A DNA stretch of 9,045 nt from Gallionellales bacterium CG03_land_8_20_14_0_80_55_15 (GTDB lineage Bacteria > Pseudomonadota > Gammaproteobacteria > Burkholderiales > Gallionellaceae), in assembly GCA_002780675.1 (NCBI GenBank), contig PEUR01000203.1:1-9045 (forward strand), in the 5' to 3' direction. The position numbers and the translations under genes were made by a program. Below, piece by piece: positions 1 to 8,624 of the stretch. Below the pieces are notes generated by a model, which ran no database searches, had not been told where the DNA came from, and saw only the letters and a list, made by a program, of their open reading frames with translations. How positions within the stretch are numbered: the first letter of the stretch is position 1; every line of letters begins with the position of its first letter.

Positions 1-75
1 GTGATCCATGTTCTGGTGGTGCTGGCCTTGCTGTTGTATTCGATCTGGTCGGTACAAATTCTGTGGGCTATCTGA
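1..75 (+). CDS. sdhD: Succinate dehydrogenase membrane anchor subunit SdhD, C-terminal end only
   Basis: The window opens in the reading frame of a protein whose last 24 residues are visible, ending with TGA at 73-75. The tail is a hydrophobic stretch (VLVVLALLLYSIW) followed by SVQILWAI. This fits the last transmembrane helix and short C-terminus of SdhD, one of the two anchors that bind heme b and ubiquinone and hold SdhAB on the cytoplasmic membrane. Position directly upstream of sdhA, 64 bp away, supports the call, because sdhC-sdhD-sdhA-sdhB is the usual order. The start and the heme and quinone ligands lie outside the window. Identity rests on the hydrophobic tail plus context; a different membrane protein is unlikely. 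Confidence 0.8.
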   Translation: MIHVLVVLALLLYSIWSVQILWAI

Positions 76-128
76 AACAGTTCAAATACGGTTATTCCGT
101 TTGCGCGGGGATGACGATGAGGTTTATT

Positions 129-134
129 GAGGAA
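129..134 (+). promoter_or_regulatory. Ribosome binding site of sdhA
   Basis: GAGGAA lies 5 nt before the ATG at 140 (6 nt from the GAGGA core). It is the best Shine-Dalgarno match near this start and supports ATG 140 as the sdhA initiation codon. Confidence 0.7.
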
Positions 135-139
135 ATGTA

Positions 140-1903
140 ATGGCAATCGCTAAGAGAACATTTGATGTGGTGGTGGTGGGTGCAGGGGGTTCGGGGATGC
201 GCGCGGCTTTACAACTGGCGGAAGCCGGGCTGAAGGTGGCGGTGTTGTCCAAGGTGTTTCCGACGCGTTCCCATACGGTTGCCGCTCAAGGCGGTATCGC
301 GGCCAGCCTCGGCAATATCAACGAAGACAACTGGCACTGGCATATGTATGACACGGTCAAAGGCTCGGATTATCTGGGCGACCAGGATGCCATCGAGTTC
401 ATGTGCCGCGCCGCGCCCGAAGTGGTGTATGAACTGGAACACTACGGTATGCCGTTCGACCGGCTGGAGAGCGGCAAAATTTATCAGCGCCCGTTCGGCG
501 GGCATATGCAGGATTACGGCAAAGTGCCGGTGCAGCGCGCTTGCGCGGCGGCGGATCGTACCGGCCATGCCCTTTTACATACCTTGTACCAGCAGAACGT
601 CAAGGCTAATACCAATTTTTTTGTCGAGTGGATGGCGCTTGATCTGGTACGCGACCAGGACGGTGATGTGCTGGGCGTGACGGCGATGGAAATTGAAACC
701 GGTGAGGTGATGATGTTCCACGCACGCGCCACGTTGCTGGCAACCGGTGGCGCGGGACGCATCTTCCAGTCGAGCACCAACGCCTTCATCAATACCGGCG
801 ATGGCTTGGGGATGGCGGCGCGTGCCGGTATCCCTCTGGAAGATATGGAGTTTTTTCAGTTTCATCCGACCGGCGTGTACGGCGCAGGGGTGCTGATTAC
901 CGAAGGCGTGCGTGGCGAGGGCGGCTATCTGCTCAACAAGCACGGCGAACGCTTCATGGAAAAATACGCGCCGAACGCCAAAGACCTGGCCAGCCGCGAT
1001 GTGGTGTCGCGCGCCATGACCATCGAAATCAAGGAAGGGCGCGGTTGCGGCGAACACGGCGATCACATCATGCTCAAGCTGGATCATTTAGGCGACGACG
1101 TGATCAAGCAGCGTCTGCCGGGTATCCGCGAAATCGCCCTGAAGTTCGCCCATGTTGACCCGGCCAAGGCACCGATTCCGGTCGTGCCGACCGCGCATTA
1201 CATGATGGGCGGTATCCCCACCAACTATCGCGGGCAAGTTGTCGCGCCCTGCAAGACTGCGCCCGAAGAAGTGGTGCAGGGCTTGTATGCGGTGGGCGAA
1301 TGCGCCTGCGTGTCGGTGCACGGCGGCAACCGTCTGGGCTGTAATTCCTTGCTGGATTTGCTGGTGTTTGGACGCGAAGCGGGCAGACAGATTATCAAGG
1401 ATTTGCAACGCAATCCGCACCACAAGCCTTTGCCTGCCGATGCCGCAACCCGCCCATTGGAACGACTGGCGCGGCTGGAAAATCAGAAAAACGGCGAGCG
1501 TGTCGGCGAAGTGGGTGCCCAAATGCGCCAAGTCATGCAAACGCATTGTGGCGTGTTCCGTTTCCCGGATTTATTGGTTGCAGGTGTGGCGCAGATCAAG
1601 CAAGTCGCGGCGCGCGTGGCACAGACCGAAATTCAGGACAAGAGTCGCGTGTTCAACACGGCGCGCGTCGAAGCACTGGAACTGGATAATTTGATCGAAG
1701 TCGCGCAAGCCACCATGATTGCGGCACAGGCACGGCAGGAGAGTCGCGGCGCTCATGCCCGCGACGATTTCACCGCGCGCGATGACGTGAACTGGCTGAA
1801 ACACAGTCTGTATTTCCGCGAAAATTACCGCCTCGACTACAAACCGGTGCGCCTGAAACCGCTGACTGTGGATTCGTTCCCGCTCAAGGCGCGGGTTTAT
1901 TAG
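140..1903 (+). CDS. sdhA: Succinate dehydrogenase flavoprotein subunit SdhA
   Basis: This is the catalytic subunit of respiratory complex II. It oxidises succinate to fumarate on the cytoplasmic side and passes electrons through covalent FAD to SdhB. At 587 residues it matches the family length (E. coli 588). The N-terminal dinucleotide-binding motif GAGGSG is at residues 14-19. The SHTVAAQGG segment places the FAD-linking histidine at H45. Active-site residues sit at the expected places: HPTG with H242, R286 in ASRDV, H353 in TAHYMMGG, and R398 in GGNRLG. The C-terminal YRLDYKPV block is typical. The start is fixed by the Shine-Dalgarno at 129-134 and by the family-like N-terminus. sdhB follows 13 bp after the stop. 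Fumarate reductase FrdA is the related alternative, but the SdhD-like tail upstream and the TCA neighbours argue for SdhA. Nothing looks broken. Confidence 0.98.
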   Translation: MAIAKRTFDVVVVGAGGSGMRAALQLAEAGLKVAVLSKVFPTRSHTVAAQGGIAASLGNINEDNWHWHMYDTVKGSDYLGDQDAIEFMCRAAPEVVYELEHYGMPFDRLESGKIYQRPFGGHMQDYGKVPVQRACAAADRTGHALLHTLYQQNVKANTNFFVEWMALDLVRDQDGDVLGVTAMEIETGEVMMFHARATLLATGGAGRIFQSSTNAFINTGDGLGMAARAGIPLEDMEFFQFHPTGVYGAGVLITEGVRGEGGYLLNKHGERFMEKYAPNAKDLASRDVVSRAMTIEIKEGRGCGEHGDHIMLKLDHLGDDVIKQRLPGIREIALKFAHVDPAKAPIPVVPTAHYMMGGIPTNYRGQVVAPCKTAPEEVVQGLYAVGECACVSVHGGNRLGCNSLLDLLVFGREAGRQIIKDLQRNPHHKPLPADAATRPLERLARLENQKNGERVGEVGAQMRQVMQTHCGVFRFPDLLVAGVAQIKQVAARVAQTEIQDKSRVFNTARVEALELDNLIEVAQATMIAAQARQESRGAHARDDFTARDDVNWLKHSLYFRENYRLDYKPVRLKPLTVDSFPLKARVY

Positions 1904-1916
1904 GGGAAGCAAGAAT

Positions 1917-2612
1917 ATGAAATTCAGAATCTACCGTTACAACCCTGAAACCGATAGCGCGCCGAGTATGCGCGACTATGAGCTGGACATTGACCCGCAC
2001 GGCAAAATGTTGCTGGATGCATTGGTGTTGCTGAAAGAGCAGGACGACAGTCTTTCCTTGCGCAAATCTTGCCGCGAGGGGGTGTGCGGTTCAGACGCGA
2101 TGAATATCAACGGACGCAATGGTCTGGCGTGTATCACGCCGCTGGACGCATTGAAACAGCCGGTGGAATTGCGCCCGCTGCCCGGCTTGCCAGTGATACG
2201 CGATTTGATCGTGGACATGACGCAGTTTTTCAAGCAATACCATTCCATCAAGCCTTATCTCATCAACAACGATCCTCCACCGGAGACTGAGCGTTTACAG
2301 TCCCCCGCCCAGCGCGCACATCTGAATGGCTTGTATGAGTGCATCCTGTGCGGCTGTTGTAGCACGGCATGTCCTTCGTTCTGGTGGAATCCCGATAAAT
2401 TTGTCGGTCCTGCCGGACTATTGCAGGCTTATCGTTTTATTGCCGATACGCGTGATCATGCGACCAGCGAGCGCCTGGATGATCTGGAAGACCCGTATCG
2501 TTTGTTCCGTTGCCATACCATTATGAACTGCGTGGATGTCTGCCCCAAGGAGTTGAATCCGACCGAGGCGATAGGCAATATCAAGGACTTGATGATTAAG
2601 CGCATGGTATGA
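1917..2612 (+). CDS. sdhB: Succinate dehydrogenase iron-sulfur subunit SdhB
   Basis: This subunit carries electrons from SdhA-bound FAD to ubiquinone at the membrane anchor through three Fe-S clusters. It has 231 residues, near the 238 of E. coli. The N-terminal ferredoxin domain has C52 and C57 in SCREGVCGSD, D60 in place of a fourth nearby ligand as in E. coli SdhB, and C72 in NGLAC, forming the [2Fe-2S] site. The C-terminal domain has CILCGCC starting at C142 (C142, C145, C148) plus C209 for [4Fe-4S]. C152, C199 and C205 fit [3Fe-4S]. The SFWWNP signature follows C152. A purine-rich AGGGGA at about 1902-1907 precedes the ATG. The stop overlaps the ATG of sdhE (ATGA), so the two are probably translationally coupled. 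Confidence 0.98.
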   Translation: MKFRIYRYNPETDSAPSMRDYELDIDPHGKMLLDALVLLKEQDDSLSLRKSCREGVCGSDAMNINGRNGLACITPLDALKQPVELRPLPGLPVIRDLIVDMTQFFKQYHSIKPYLINNDPPPETERLQSPAQRAHLNGLYECILCGCCSTACPSFWWNPDKFVGPAGLLQAYRFIADTRDHATSERLDDLEDPYRLFRCHTIMNCVDVCPKELNPTEAIGNIKDLMIKRMV

Positions 2613-2941
2613 CAAATGAGGATCGTGGATTGAGGATTGAGGATAAATTTCAACAAGTGGGAAGTGGAGAGGTTGGTTTACTCAGTCCTCAGTCCTCAGC
2701 CCTCAATCCTGCCGTTTTGCAACGTTTGCGCTGGCGTTGCAGGCGCGGCTTGCTCGAACTGGATATTGTGCTGGGACGTTTTGTGGATGCTCATTACGCT
2801 CAGTTGTCCGAACCAGAGCGGAAAATATTCGATGATTTTCTGGATATGGCTGACAATCCACTGTGGGATATGATTTCGGGCAGGAAAGAGGCCGTATCGG
2901 ACGAGCAGGTTGCACTGCTGGAAACAATAAGACGGGTATAA
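2609..2941 (+). CDS. sdhE: SdhA flavinylation factor SdhE with a repeat-encoded N-terminal insertion
   Basis: SdhE (Sdh5/YgfY family, DUF339) is a small soluble protein that promotes covalent attachment of FAD to SdhA. The family signature is clear: RWRCRRGLLELD at residues 41-52 contains the RGxxE motif (R46, G47, E50), followed by the helical body with LSEPERKIFDDFLDMADNPLWDMI. The gene overlaps the sdhB stop by 4 bp (ATGA). It is odd in being 110 residues long where the family is usually about 80-90. Residues 4-33 are encoded by a long inverted repeat of 7-bp units. Without them the start would read MTN-PAVLQRLRW and the protein would have 80 residues. No Shine-Dalgarno is obvious before ATG 2609, so coupling to sdhB translation is likely. 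A TTG at 2630 preceded by GAGGA (2618-2622) is a possible alternative start. The function call is firm; the true N-terminus is uncertain. Confidence 0.9.
   Translation: MTNEDRGLRIEDKFQQVGSGEVGLLSPQSSALNPAVLQRLRWRCRRGLLELDIVLGRFVDAHYAQLSEPERKIFDDFLDMADNPLWDMISGRKEAVSDEQVALLETIRRV
2617..2710. repeat. Inverted array of heptamer repeats inside the start of sdhE
   Basis: The left arm (2617-2644) is four 7-bp units of the TGAGGAT type, the second degenerate (CGTGGAT). The right arm (about 2681-2710) holds units on the opposite strand: GTCCTCA at 2685-2691 and 2692-2698, GCCCTCA at 2699-2705, and a partial unit to 2710. Positions 2619-2644 can pair with 2685-2710 over 26 positions with 20 Watson-Crick pairs, 3 G-U and 3 mismatches, around a 40-nt loop. 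AAT occurs at both edges (2615-2617 and 2705-2707), and the distance between the copies is exactly 90 bp, or 30 codons. The encoded text (EDRGLRIED on the left, LSPQSSAL on the right) is a pattern I recall from dispersed repeats in many environmental bacterial genomes; that is memory, not a search. Mobility is inferred. Confidence 0.85.
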
Positions 2942-3015
2942 ACATGCCGTTTTTGAGGGTTGCAAGCAGATAGTTTTTGGCGTTATTGGTAATTTAATTC
3001 GAGATTGGAAACCTG

Positions 3016-4326
3016 ATGCAAAACAAACAAGGCGCTATTCGCCAGGACAAACGGGTTGCAACACTGACGCTGGATGATGGTCGCAGTATTGAATTGCCTA
3101 TCCTGTCCGGCACACTGGGGCAGGATGTCATTGATATTCATGGGATGAGTAAGTGGGGCGTATTTACTTACGATCCGGCTTTTTTCTCAACGGCGAGCTG
3201 CACGTCCGAGATCACCTTTATTGATGGTGATGCCGGATTCCTCTATTACCGTGGTTACCCTATCGAGCAGCTGGCTGAAAAGTCTGACTTTCTTGAAGTC
3301 TGTTACCTCTTATTGAATGGGCAACTCCCGGATGCGGAGCAAAAATCCAACTTTGTGCGTAAGGTCACCTCGCACACTATGGTGCATGACCAGATAGTTA
3401 AATTCTTCAGCGGCTTTCGCCGTGATGCGCATCCGATGGCGGTGATGGTGGGCGTGGTGGGTGCGCTATCGGCGTTTTACCACGATTCACTGGACATCAA
3501 TAATCCTGAGCATCGTAATTTGGCGGCACTGCGTTTGTTGGGCAAGTTGCCGACCATTGCGGCGATGGCTTACAAGTACCATAACGGCTATCCCTTCATG
3601 TACCCAAAATATAAATTGGGTTATGTGGAGAATTTTATTTACATGATGTTTGCCAATCCTGCGGAAGACTACGTGCAAAACCCCAAACTGGTGAGGGCGC
3701 TGGAACGCATTTTCATTTTGCACGCGGACCACGAGCAGAACGCCTCTACTTCTACCGTGCGCCTGGCCGGTTCCAGTGGTGCCAATCCGTTTGCCTGTAT
3801 TTCGTCGGGTATCGCGGCGTTGTGGGGGCCGGCACACGGCGGTGCCAACGAAGCCGCGCTGAAGATGCTGGAAACAATCGGTGATGTGTCCAAAGTTCCC
3901 GAGTTCGTGCAGGGCGTGAAAGACAAGAAATATCGGCTGATGGGCTTCGGCCATCGGGTATACAAGAATATGGATCCGCGCGCTTCAGTGATGCGCGATA
4001 CCTGTTATGAGGTGTTGCAGGAATTGGGTCTGGAAAACGACAAGCTGTTCAAACTGGCAATGGAACTGGAGCAAATCGCCTTGCACGATGCGTATTTCAT
4101 CGAGCGTAAATTGTATCCGAACGTGGATTTTTATTCCGGCATCGTGCTGCGTGCGCTGGGTATTCCGATGAACATGTTTACGGTCATTTTCGCGGTAGCG
4201 CGCACCATCGGCTGGATTTCTCAATGGAATGAAATGATGGAAGGGGATGATCACAAGATAGGCCGTCCCCGTCAGTTGTATGTCGGTGCGACGCGCCGTG
4301 ATTTTGTGGAGATGGGTAAACGGTGA
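3016..4326 (+). CDS. gltA: Citrate synthase, type II (GltA)
   Basis: The enzyme condenses oxaloacetate with acetyl-CoA to give citrate and CoA in the cytoplasm, the entry step of the TCA cycle. At 436 residues it has the length of the large hexameric type II enzymes of Gram-negative bacteria (E. coli 427), including the N-terminal beta domain absent from shorter 2-methylcitrate synthases. The catalytic triad is visible: H274 in [10 protein letters not shown]313 in [13 protein letters not shown], and D371 in PNVDFYSGI. The conserved [15 protein letters not shown] block is at about 235-249. A weak GGAAA (3007-3011) precedes the ATG. The 74-bp gap after sdhE is the widest break inside the cluster and could hold a promoter, but I see no convincing one. 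The stop overlaps the sucA GTG. NADH inhibition is known for this type but cannot be shown from the sequence alone. Confidence 0.97.
   Translation: MQNKQGAIRQDKRVATLTLDDGRSIELPILSGTLGQDVIDIHGMSKWGVFTYDPAFFSTASCTSEITFIDGDAGFLYYRGYPIEQLAEKSDFLEVCYLLLNGQLPDAEQKSNFVRKVTSHTMVHDQIVKFFSGFRRDAHPMAVMVGVVGALSAFYHDSLDINNPEHRNLAALRLLGKLPTIAAMAYKYHNGYPFMYPKYKLGYVENFIYMMFANPAEDYVQNPKLVRALERIFILHADHEQNASTSTVRLAGSSGANPFACISSGIAALWGPAHGGANEAALKMLETIGDVSKVPEFVQGVKDKKYRLMGFGHRVYKNMDPRASVMRDTCYEVLQELGLENDKLFKLAMELEQIALHDAYFIERKLYPNVDFYSGIVLRALGIPMNMFTVIFAVARTIGWISQWNEMMEGDDHKIGRPRQLYVGATRRDFVEMGKR
4308..4312 (+). promoter_or_regulatory. Ribosome binding site deciding the GTG start of sucA
   Basis: GGAGA lies within the last codons of gltA, 10 nt before GTG 4323. 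It supports that unusual start, which also forms a 4-bp GTGA overlap with the gltA stop. Confidence 0.6.
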
Positions 4327-7193
4327 AGCAAAACACGAGTTTTATCAAGAGGATGCAGGACAGTTCGCTACTGTTTGGTGCGAATGCCTCTTTCGTCGAA
4401 GCGTTGTACGAGCAATACTTGCTCGAGCCAGCCAGCGTGCCAGTGGAATGGCGCGATTATTTTGATTCCCTGCAAGCGGCAGGCGTACGGGATGTCGCGC
4501 ACAGCCCGATACAGCGCGCTTTTGCTGCGATGCCGGAAGCTACTGCCAGTCCCGCGCTGTCGGCGAACGCGGATATGGAACGCAAACAGGTATATGTGTT
4601 GCAGCTCATCAATTCCTATCGTTTCCTCGGCTTGCGTGTCGCCAATCTTGATCCGCTGGCGCGCCACGAAAAGCCGGTGATTGCCGAGCTTGATCCCGCT
4701 TATTACGGCTTGAACGAAGCCGATATGGACAGCACCTTTGCAACCGGTTCGCTGGTAGCCGCGTCGCGTTTGACTTTGCGCGAGATACTGCAACTGGTAC
4801 GACAGACTTATTGCGGCAGCATCGGTGCCGAATATATGTATATCAGCGATGTGGCGCAAAAACGCTGGATACAAAATCGCCTGGAAGGTGTGCGCGGGCA
4901 GCATGGTTTTAATGTCGCGCAACGCCGCCGCATTCTCGGTCGCCTCACGGCGGCAGAGTCGCTGGAACGTTATCTACATACCAAATATGTCGGACAAAAA
5001 CGGTTTTCGCTGGAGGGGGGCGAAACCTTGATTCCGATGCTCGATCATCTGTTGCAACGCTGTGGCGCGCAAGGCGTGCAAGAAGCGGTAATCGGCATGG
5101 CGCATCGGGGGCGGCTGAATGTGTTGGTCAACATCCTGGGCAAACAGCCTGGTATGTTATTTGCCGAGTTTGAAGGCATACATGCTGAACACTTGAGTTC
5201 CGGTGATGTGAAATATCATCAGGGCTTTTCTGCGGACATCGCGACCAGTGGTGGGCAGCTGCATGTTGCGCTGGCCTTCAACCCATCCCATCTGGAGATC
5301 GTCAATCCGGTAGTGGAAGGCTCGGTACGCGCCCGCCAGCACCGGCTCAAGGATCATCAGGGGGTCAAGGTCGTGCCGATTCTGCTGCATGGCGATGCCG
5401 CATTTGCCGGGCAGGGCGTGGTGATGGAAACGTTGAACATGTCGCAAACGCGCGGTTTCTACACGGGTGGCACGATACACATCATCGTCAATAACCAGAT
5501 CGGCTTTACCGCGTCCGACAAGCGCGATACGCGTTCCAGCCAGTATTGCAGCGATGTGGCGAAGATGATTGATGCGCCTATCTTCCATGTCAACGGGGAT
5601 GATCCCGACGCGGTCATGCTGATTACCGAGATCGCGCTGGATTACCGGATGCAGTTTCACAAGGATGTGGTCATCGAGATGGTGTGCTTCCGTAAACTGG
5701 GGCATAACGAGCAGGATGAGCCGTTGGTTACTCAGCCGTTCATGTATCGCTACATACGCAAGCATCCCGGAACGCGCGCGGTGTATGTGCAGCGTCTGAT
5801 TGATGAGGGTGTCATCGAGGTGGCGGATGCCGAGCAGATGATTGCAGATTATCGTCAAGCGATGGATGAAGGGCGCAATTCGATACAGCCCGCGCTGGAG
5901 CATGAAGCGAGCAAGCCGGTTTCGCTTTGGCATAACTTTACCAGCGCGGCAAAGTGGGATGAGGCAGTGAATACTTCGGTCACACTGGAGCGTTTGCAGC
6001 AATTGGCCAGCGTGCTGACGACCGTGCCGGAAAACTTTGTCTTGCATTCGCGAGTGCAAAAAATTATCGAGGCGCGCGTTGAGATGGCGCGCGGCGAATT
6101 GGCTTTGGATTGGGGGATGGCCGAGAATCTGGCCTATGCCACGTTACTCACTGAAAATTATCCTATCCGGCTGTGTGGTCAGGACGCGCGACGCGGCACG
6201 TTCTTCCATCGTCACGCGACCTGGCATGACCAGAATCGGGTGGTCTGGGATGAAGGGGTTTACACGCCGTTGCAGCATCTGTCACCCGATCAGGCTGATT
6301 TTGTAGTGATAGATTCGTTGCTTTCCGAAGAAGCTGTGCTGGGTTTTGAATATGGCTATGCCACTGCCGAGCCCGACACGATGGTGTTGTGGGAGGCGCA
6401 ATTTGGTGACTTTGCCAATGGCGCTCAGGTGGTGATAGATCAATTCATCGCTTCCGGCGAAGCCAAGTGGGGCAGGTTGTGCGGCTTGGTGATGCTGTTG
6501 CCGCACGGCTACGAGGGGCAGGGCGCGGAACACTCTTCCGGGCGTATCGAGCGTTATTTGCAACTTTGTGCCGATTACAACATTCAGGTGTGTATTCCTT
6601 CCAGTCCGGCGCAGATGTTCCATTTGTTGCGCCGCCAGATGCTGCGCCCCATGCGCCGTCCGCTGATTGTGTTTACCCCGAAAAGCATGTTGCGCAACAA
6701 GGATGCCGCTTCACCCTTGAGTGAATTCACCCAGGGCAGTTTCAGGGCGGTCATACCCGAAGGGGATGCGCTGGATGCGGGTAAAGTGAGGCGCCTCATC
6801 GCTTGCAGCGGGAAAATTTATTACGAATTGCTTAACGCCCGCCGTGAAAAGGGGATAGCGGACATGGCGATTATTCGGCTTGAGCAGCTTTATCCCTTCC
6901 CGCATGAGGATTTCGCCGCGCAAGTTGCAGCCTACCCGAATGCCAGCGAATTCGTCTGGTGTCAGGAAGAACCCGGCAATCAGGGCGCATGGCATCGTAT
7001 CCAGCATTATTTGCTGCGCCATTTGCGCCGGGGAATGCGCCTGGAATATGCCTTGCGCCCTTCCTCTGCCGCGCCCGCTGCCGGTTATCTGGCGGTGCAT
7101 AACGAACAGCAGAAGGCAGTCATCGAAGCCGCCTTCCGTCCCGATCTCGATGTAAAGAACAATCCAGGAGCATCTCGCCATGAGCATTATTGA
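4323..7193 (+). CDS. sucA: 2-oxoglutarate dehydrogenase E1 component (SucA/OdhA)
   Basis: This is the thiamine-diphosphate enzyme that decarboxylates 2-oxoglutarate and transfers the succinyl group to the lipoyl arm of SucB. It has 956 residues (E. coli 933). The N-terminal [16 protein letters not shown] segment (18-33) is the family's E2/E3-binding start region and supports the GTG initiation codon. [10 protein letters not shown] (259-268) and KYHQGF with H299 are substrate and cofactor-site blocks. GDAAFAGQG (357-365), NNQIGFT (390-396) and GDDPDA (425-430) form the ThDP/Mg region. The C-terminal part has [21 protein letters not shown], and near the end [16 protein letters not shown]. The gene overlaps gltA by 4 bp and sucB by 14 bp, so the three are probably one translationally coupled unit. 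No missing key residue was noticed. Confidence 0.98.
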   Translation: MKQNTSFIKRMQDSSLLFGANASFVEALYEQYLLEPASVPVEWRDYFDSLQAAGVRDVAHSPIQRAFAAMPEATASPALSANADMERKQVYVLQLINSYRFLGLRVANLDPLARHEKPVIAELDPAYYGLNEADMDSTFATGSLVAASRLTLREILQLVRQTYCGSIGAEYMYISDVAQKRWIQNRLEGVRGQHGFNVAQRRRILGRLTAAESLERYLHTKYVGQKRFSLEGGETLIPMLDHLLQRCGAQGVQEAVIGMAHRGRLNVLVNILGKQPGMLFAEFEGIHAEHLSSGDVKYHQGFSADIATSGGQLHVALAFNPSHLEIVNPVVEGSVRARQHRLKDHQGVKVVPILLHGDAAFAGQGVVMETLNMSQTRGFYTGGTIHIIVNNQIGFTASDKRDTRSSQYCSDVAKMIDAPIFHVNGDDPDAVMLITEIALDYRMQFHKDVVIEMVCFRKLGHNEQDEPLVTQPFMYRYIRKHPGTRAVYVQRLIDEGVIEVADAEQMIADYRQAMDEGRNSIQPALEHEASKPVSLWHNFTSAAKWDEAVNTSVTLERLQQLASVLTTVPENFVLHSRVQKIIEARVEMARGELALDWGMAENLAYATLLTENYPIRLCGQDARRGTFFHRHATWHDQNRVVWDEGVYTPLQHLSPDQADFVVIDSLLSEEAVLGFEYGYATAEPDTMVLWEAQFGDFANGAQVVIDQFIASGEAKWGRLCGLVMLLPHGYEGQGAEHSSGRIERYLQLCADYNIQVCIPSSPAQMFHLLRRQMLRPMRRPLIVFTPKSMLRNKDAASPLSEFTQGSFRAVIPEGDALDAGKVRRLIACSGKIYYELLNARREKGIADMAIIRLEQLYPFPHEDFAAQVAAYPNASEFVWCQEEPGNQGAWHRIQHYLLRHLRRGMRLEYALRPSSAAPAAGYLAVHNEQQKAVIEAAFRPDLDVKNNPGASRHEHY
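7166..7170 (+). promoter_or_regulatory. Ribosome binding site of sucB inside the end of sucA
   Basis: AGGAG is 9 nt before ATG 7180 and lies in the last ten codons of sucA. It supports this start and the 14-bp overlap between sucA and sucB. Confidence 0.75.
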
Positions 7194-8352
7194 AGTTAAA
7201 GTACCGCAACTCTCCGAATCCGTCACTGAAGCGACCTTGCTGACCTGGCTCAAGCAAGTTGGCGATGCCGTTAGCGAAGGTGAAAATCTGATTGATGTCG
7301 AAACCGATAAGGTGGTGATGGAATTGCCTGCCGCCAAGAGCGGTGTGCTGACTAAAATCCTTAAAGGTGACGGCGAAAAAGTGGGCAGCGAAGAACTGAT
7401 TGCCCTGATAGATACCCAGGCGGTCGCAGAAGCTGCCGCCTCTGTTCATGCGGATGTCTCGTCTGCCGTTCCGCCTTCGGTGCGCAAGCTGGCGCACGAA
7501 AACGACGTGGACACCTCCGGGTTGCAGGGCACGGGGCGCAGCGGTCGCGTCACCAAGGAAGATGTGTTGCACGCGATGGAGCAAGTCGCCACCCGGCAAC
7601 CTGCACCCGTGGCGGTCGCCAAGGGTGTACCCGCCATCGCCCCGTCCGGCAATCGTCCCGAACAGCGTGTGCCGATGACGCGCATCCGCCAGCGCATTGC
7701 CGAACGCCTGCTGCAATCGCAACAAAACGCCGCGATTCTCACCACTTTCAACGAAGTCAACATGCAGCCAGTGATGGAGCTGCGCAACAAATACAAGGAT
7801 TCCTTTGAGAAGAAGCACGGTATCAAGCTCGGTTTCTCCAGCTTTTTCGTCAAGGCAGCGGTCCATGCTCTGCAACGTTTCCCTATCGTCAATGCCTCGG
7901 TGGACGGTACAGACATCATTTATCACGGCTATTTTGACATCGGTGTCGCCATTGGCAGCGAGCGCGGCCTGGTCGTGCCCATCATCCGCGATGCCGATAA
8001 GCTGAGTTTTGCGGATATTGAAAAGCAGATCGCCGACTTCGGTGCGCGTGCCAAAGTCGGGAAGTTGACCCTGGAAGAGTTGACGGGCGGCACTTTCTCG
8101 ATTTCCAACGGCGGGGTGTTTGGCTCGATGCTTTCCACGCCCATCATCAACCCGCCGCAAGCCGCGATTTTAGGCATCCACGCCACTAAAGACCGCGCGG
8201 TAGTTGAAAATGGCCAGATTGTCATCCGCCCGATCAATTATCTGGCCGTCTCCTACGACCACCGCATCATAGATGGCCGCGAAGCCGTGCAATTTCTCGG
8301 CGCAATCAAGGAAGCGCTGGAGTTTCCAGGCCGGGTGCTGCTGGATTTGTAG
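7180..8352 (+). CDS. sucB: Dihydrolipoyllysine succinyltransferase, 2-oxoglutarate dehydrogenase E2 (SucB/OdhB)
   Basis: E2 forms the structural core of the 2-oxoglutarate dehydrogenase complex and transfers the succinyl group from its lipoyl arm to CoA. At 390 residues it is slightly shorter than E. coli SucB (405). One lipoyl domain covers about residues 1-78, with the modified lysine K44 in ETDKVVMELP. A peripheral-subunit-binding domain that docks E1/E3 covers about 97-135 (PPSVRKLAHENDVDTSGLQG). A short Ala/Pro linker follows, then the catalytic domain from about 161, with the active-site motif YDHRIIDGREA (H361, D365). The single lipoyl domain and the DKVVMELP sequence favour succinyl- over acetyltransferase. 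The final RVLLDL is typical. A repeat hairpin abuts the stop codon. The E3 gene lpd, which E2 needs as a partner, is not adjacent. Confidence 0.97.
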   Translation: MSIIEVKVPQLSESVTEATLLTWLKQVGDAVSEGENLIDVETDKVVMELPAAKSGVLTKILKGDGEKVGSEELIALIDTQAVAEAAASVHADVSSAVPPSVRKLAHENDVDTSGLQGTGRSGRVTKEDVLHAMEQVATRQPAPVAVAKGVPAIAPSGNRPEQRVPMTRIRQRIAERLLQSQQNAAILTTFNEVNMQPVMELRNKYKDSFEKKHGIKLGFSSFFVKAAVHALQRFPIVNASVDGTDIIYHGYFDIGVAIGSERGLVVPIIRDADKLSFADIEKQIADFGARAKVGKLTLEELTGGTFSISNGGVFGSMLSTPIINPPQAAILGIHATKDRAVVENGQIVIRPINYLAVSYDHRIIDGREAVQFLGAIKEALEFPGRVLLDL

Positions 8353-8384
8353 GTTGGGTTAGCAGTTTCACCGCGTAACCCAAC
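8353..8384. repeat. Hairpin repeat directly after the sucB stop codon
   Basis: GTTGGGTTA (8353-8361) and TAACCCAAC (8376-8384) form a perfect 9-bp stem with a 14-nt loop, starting at the base after the sucB TAG. No T-tract follows on either strand, so it is a poor intrinsic terminator, though it could protect the transcript's 3' end. I recall GTTGGGTTA/TAACCCAAC hairpins as common dispersed intergenic repeats in proteobacteria; this is recollection and not tested. Confidence 0.75.
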
Positions 8385-8394
8385 ATCAAAATAA

Positions 8395-8429
8395 AAAGTC
8401 AACTTCGCCGGGGGTTGCCCGGCAGCAAG
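8395..8429 (+). repeat. Left inverted repeat of the post-sucB element
   Basis: Its reverse complement matches 8770-8804 at 30 of 35 positions. It contains its own perfect 6-bp hairpin, GCCGGG (8407-8412) and CCCGGC (8418-8423) with a 5-nt loop, so each end is a small REP-like stem-loop. Confidence 0.75.
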
Positions 8430-8463
8430 CTACTTTCTTTTGCTTCGCCAAAAAGAAAGTAGC
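8429..8463. repeat. 13-bp stem-loop with TTTCTTTT/AAAAGAAA arms
   Basis: Positions 8429-8441 pair perfectly with 8451-8463 around a 9-nt loop (GCTTCGCCA). The right side is followed by an A-rich run (CAAAAAGAAAA) and not by T residues, so it is not a standard + strand terminator. This sequence is the most recognisable part of the repetitive element. Confidence 0.8.
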
Positions 8464-8518
8464 CAAAAAGAAAAGGCGACCCCGGTTTGCCGCCCTTCGG
8501 GTACCGAGCGTTGCTCGA

Positions 8519-8584
8519 CTGGTCAGGCGGCTGCGGAACTCGCGCTACGCGCTCAGACAGTCCTCACCGACACCCCCTGACCAG
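8519..8584. repeat. Long-range stem CTGGTCAGG/CCTGACCAG enclosing smaller hairpins
   Basis: CTGGTCAGG (8519-8527) and CCTGACCAG (8576-8584) are perfect 9-bp reverse complements. A GCGC-TAC-GCGC hairpin (8542-8552) lies between them. Upstream, CGAGC-GTT-GCTCG (8505-8517) forms another hairpin. CCGAG (8504-8508) can alternatively pair with CTCGG (8594-8598), closing a multi-branched fold. The pattern is compatible with a structured RNA or cruciform DNA. Confidence 0.6.
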
Positions 8585-8624
8585 CCTGCGCTACTCGGCA
8601 TCGCACAGGGGGAGAGGAAGAGCG

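Noticed and set aside
111..140. Nine-codon ATG frame (MTMRFIEEM) whose stop TAA overlaps the sdhA ATG, like a leader peptide.
   Set aside because: The ribosome site before it is poor, its composition shows no regulatory pattern, and the frame simply runs through the sdhA Shine-Dalgarno. Chance is the simplest explanation.
2942..3015. Possible promoter or terminator between sdhE and gltA (TTGCAA at about 2959, AT-rich TTATTGGTAATTTAATT further on).
   Set aside because: No -35/-10 pair with good matches and proper spacing, and no stable stem followed by T residues. It is too weak to annotate, though a promoter cannot be excluded.
7120..8160. Long minus-strand open frame (346 codons) opposite sucB, and a similar 300-codon one opposite sucA (5157-6059).
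   Set aside because: They are fully antisense to genes with intact catalytic motifs, contain many His/Arg residues typical of reverse-complemented coding sequence, and show no family resemblance.
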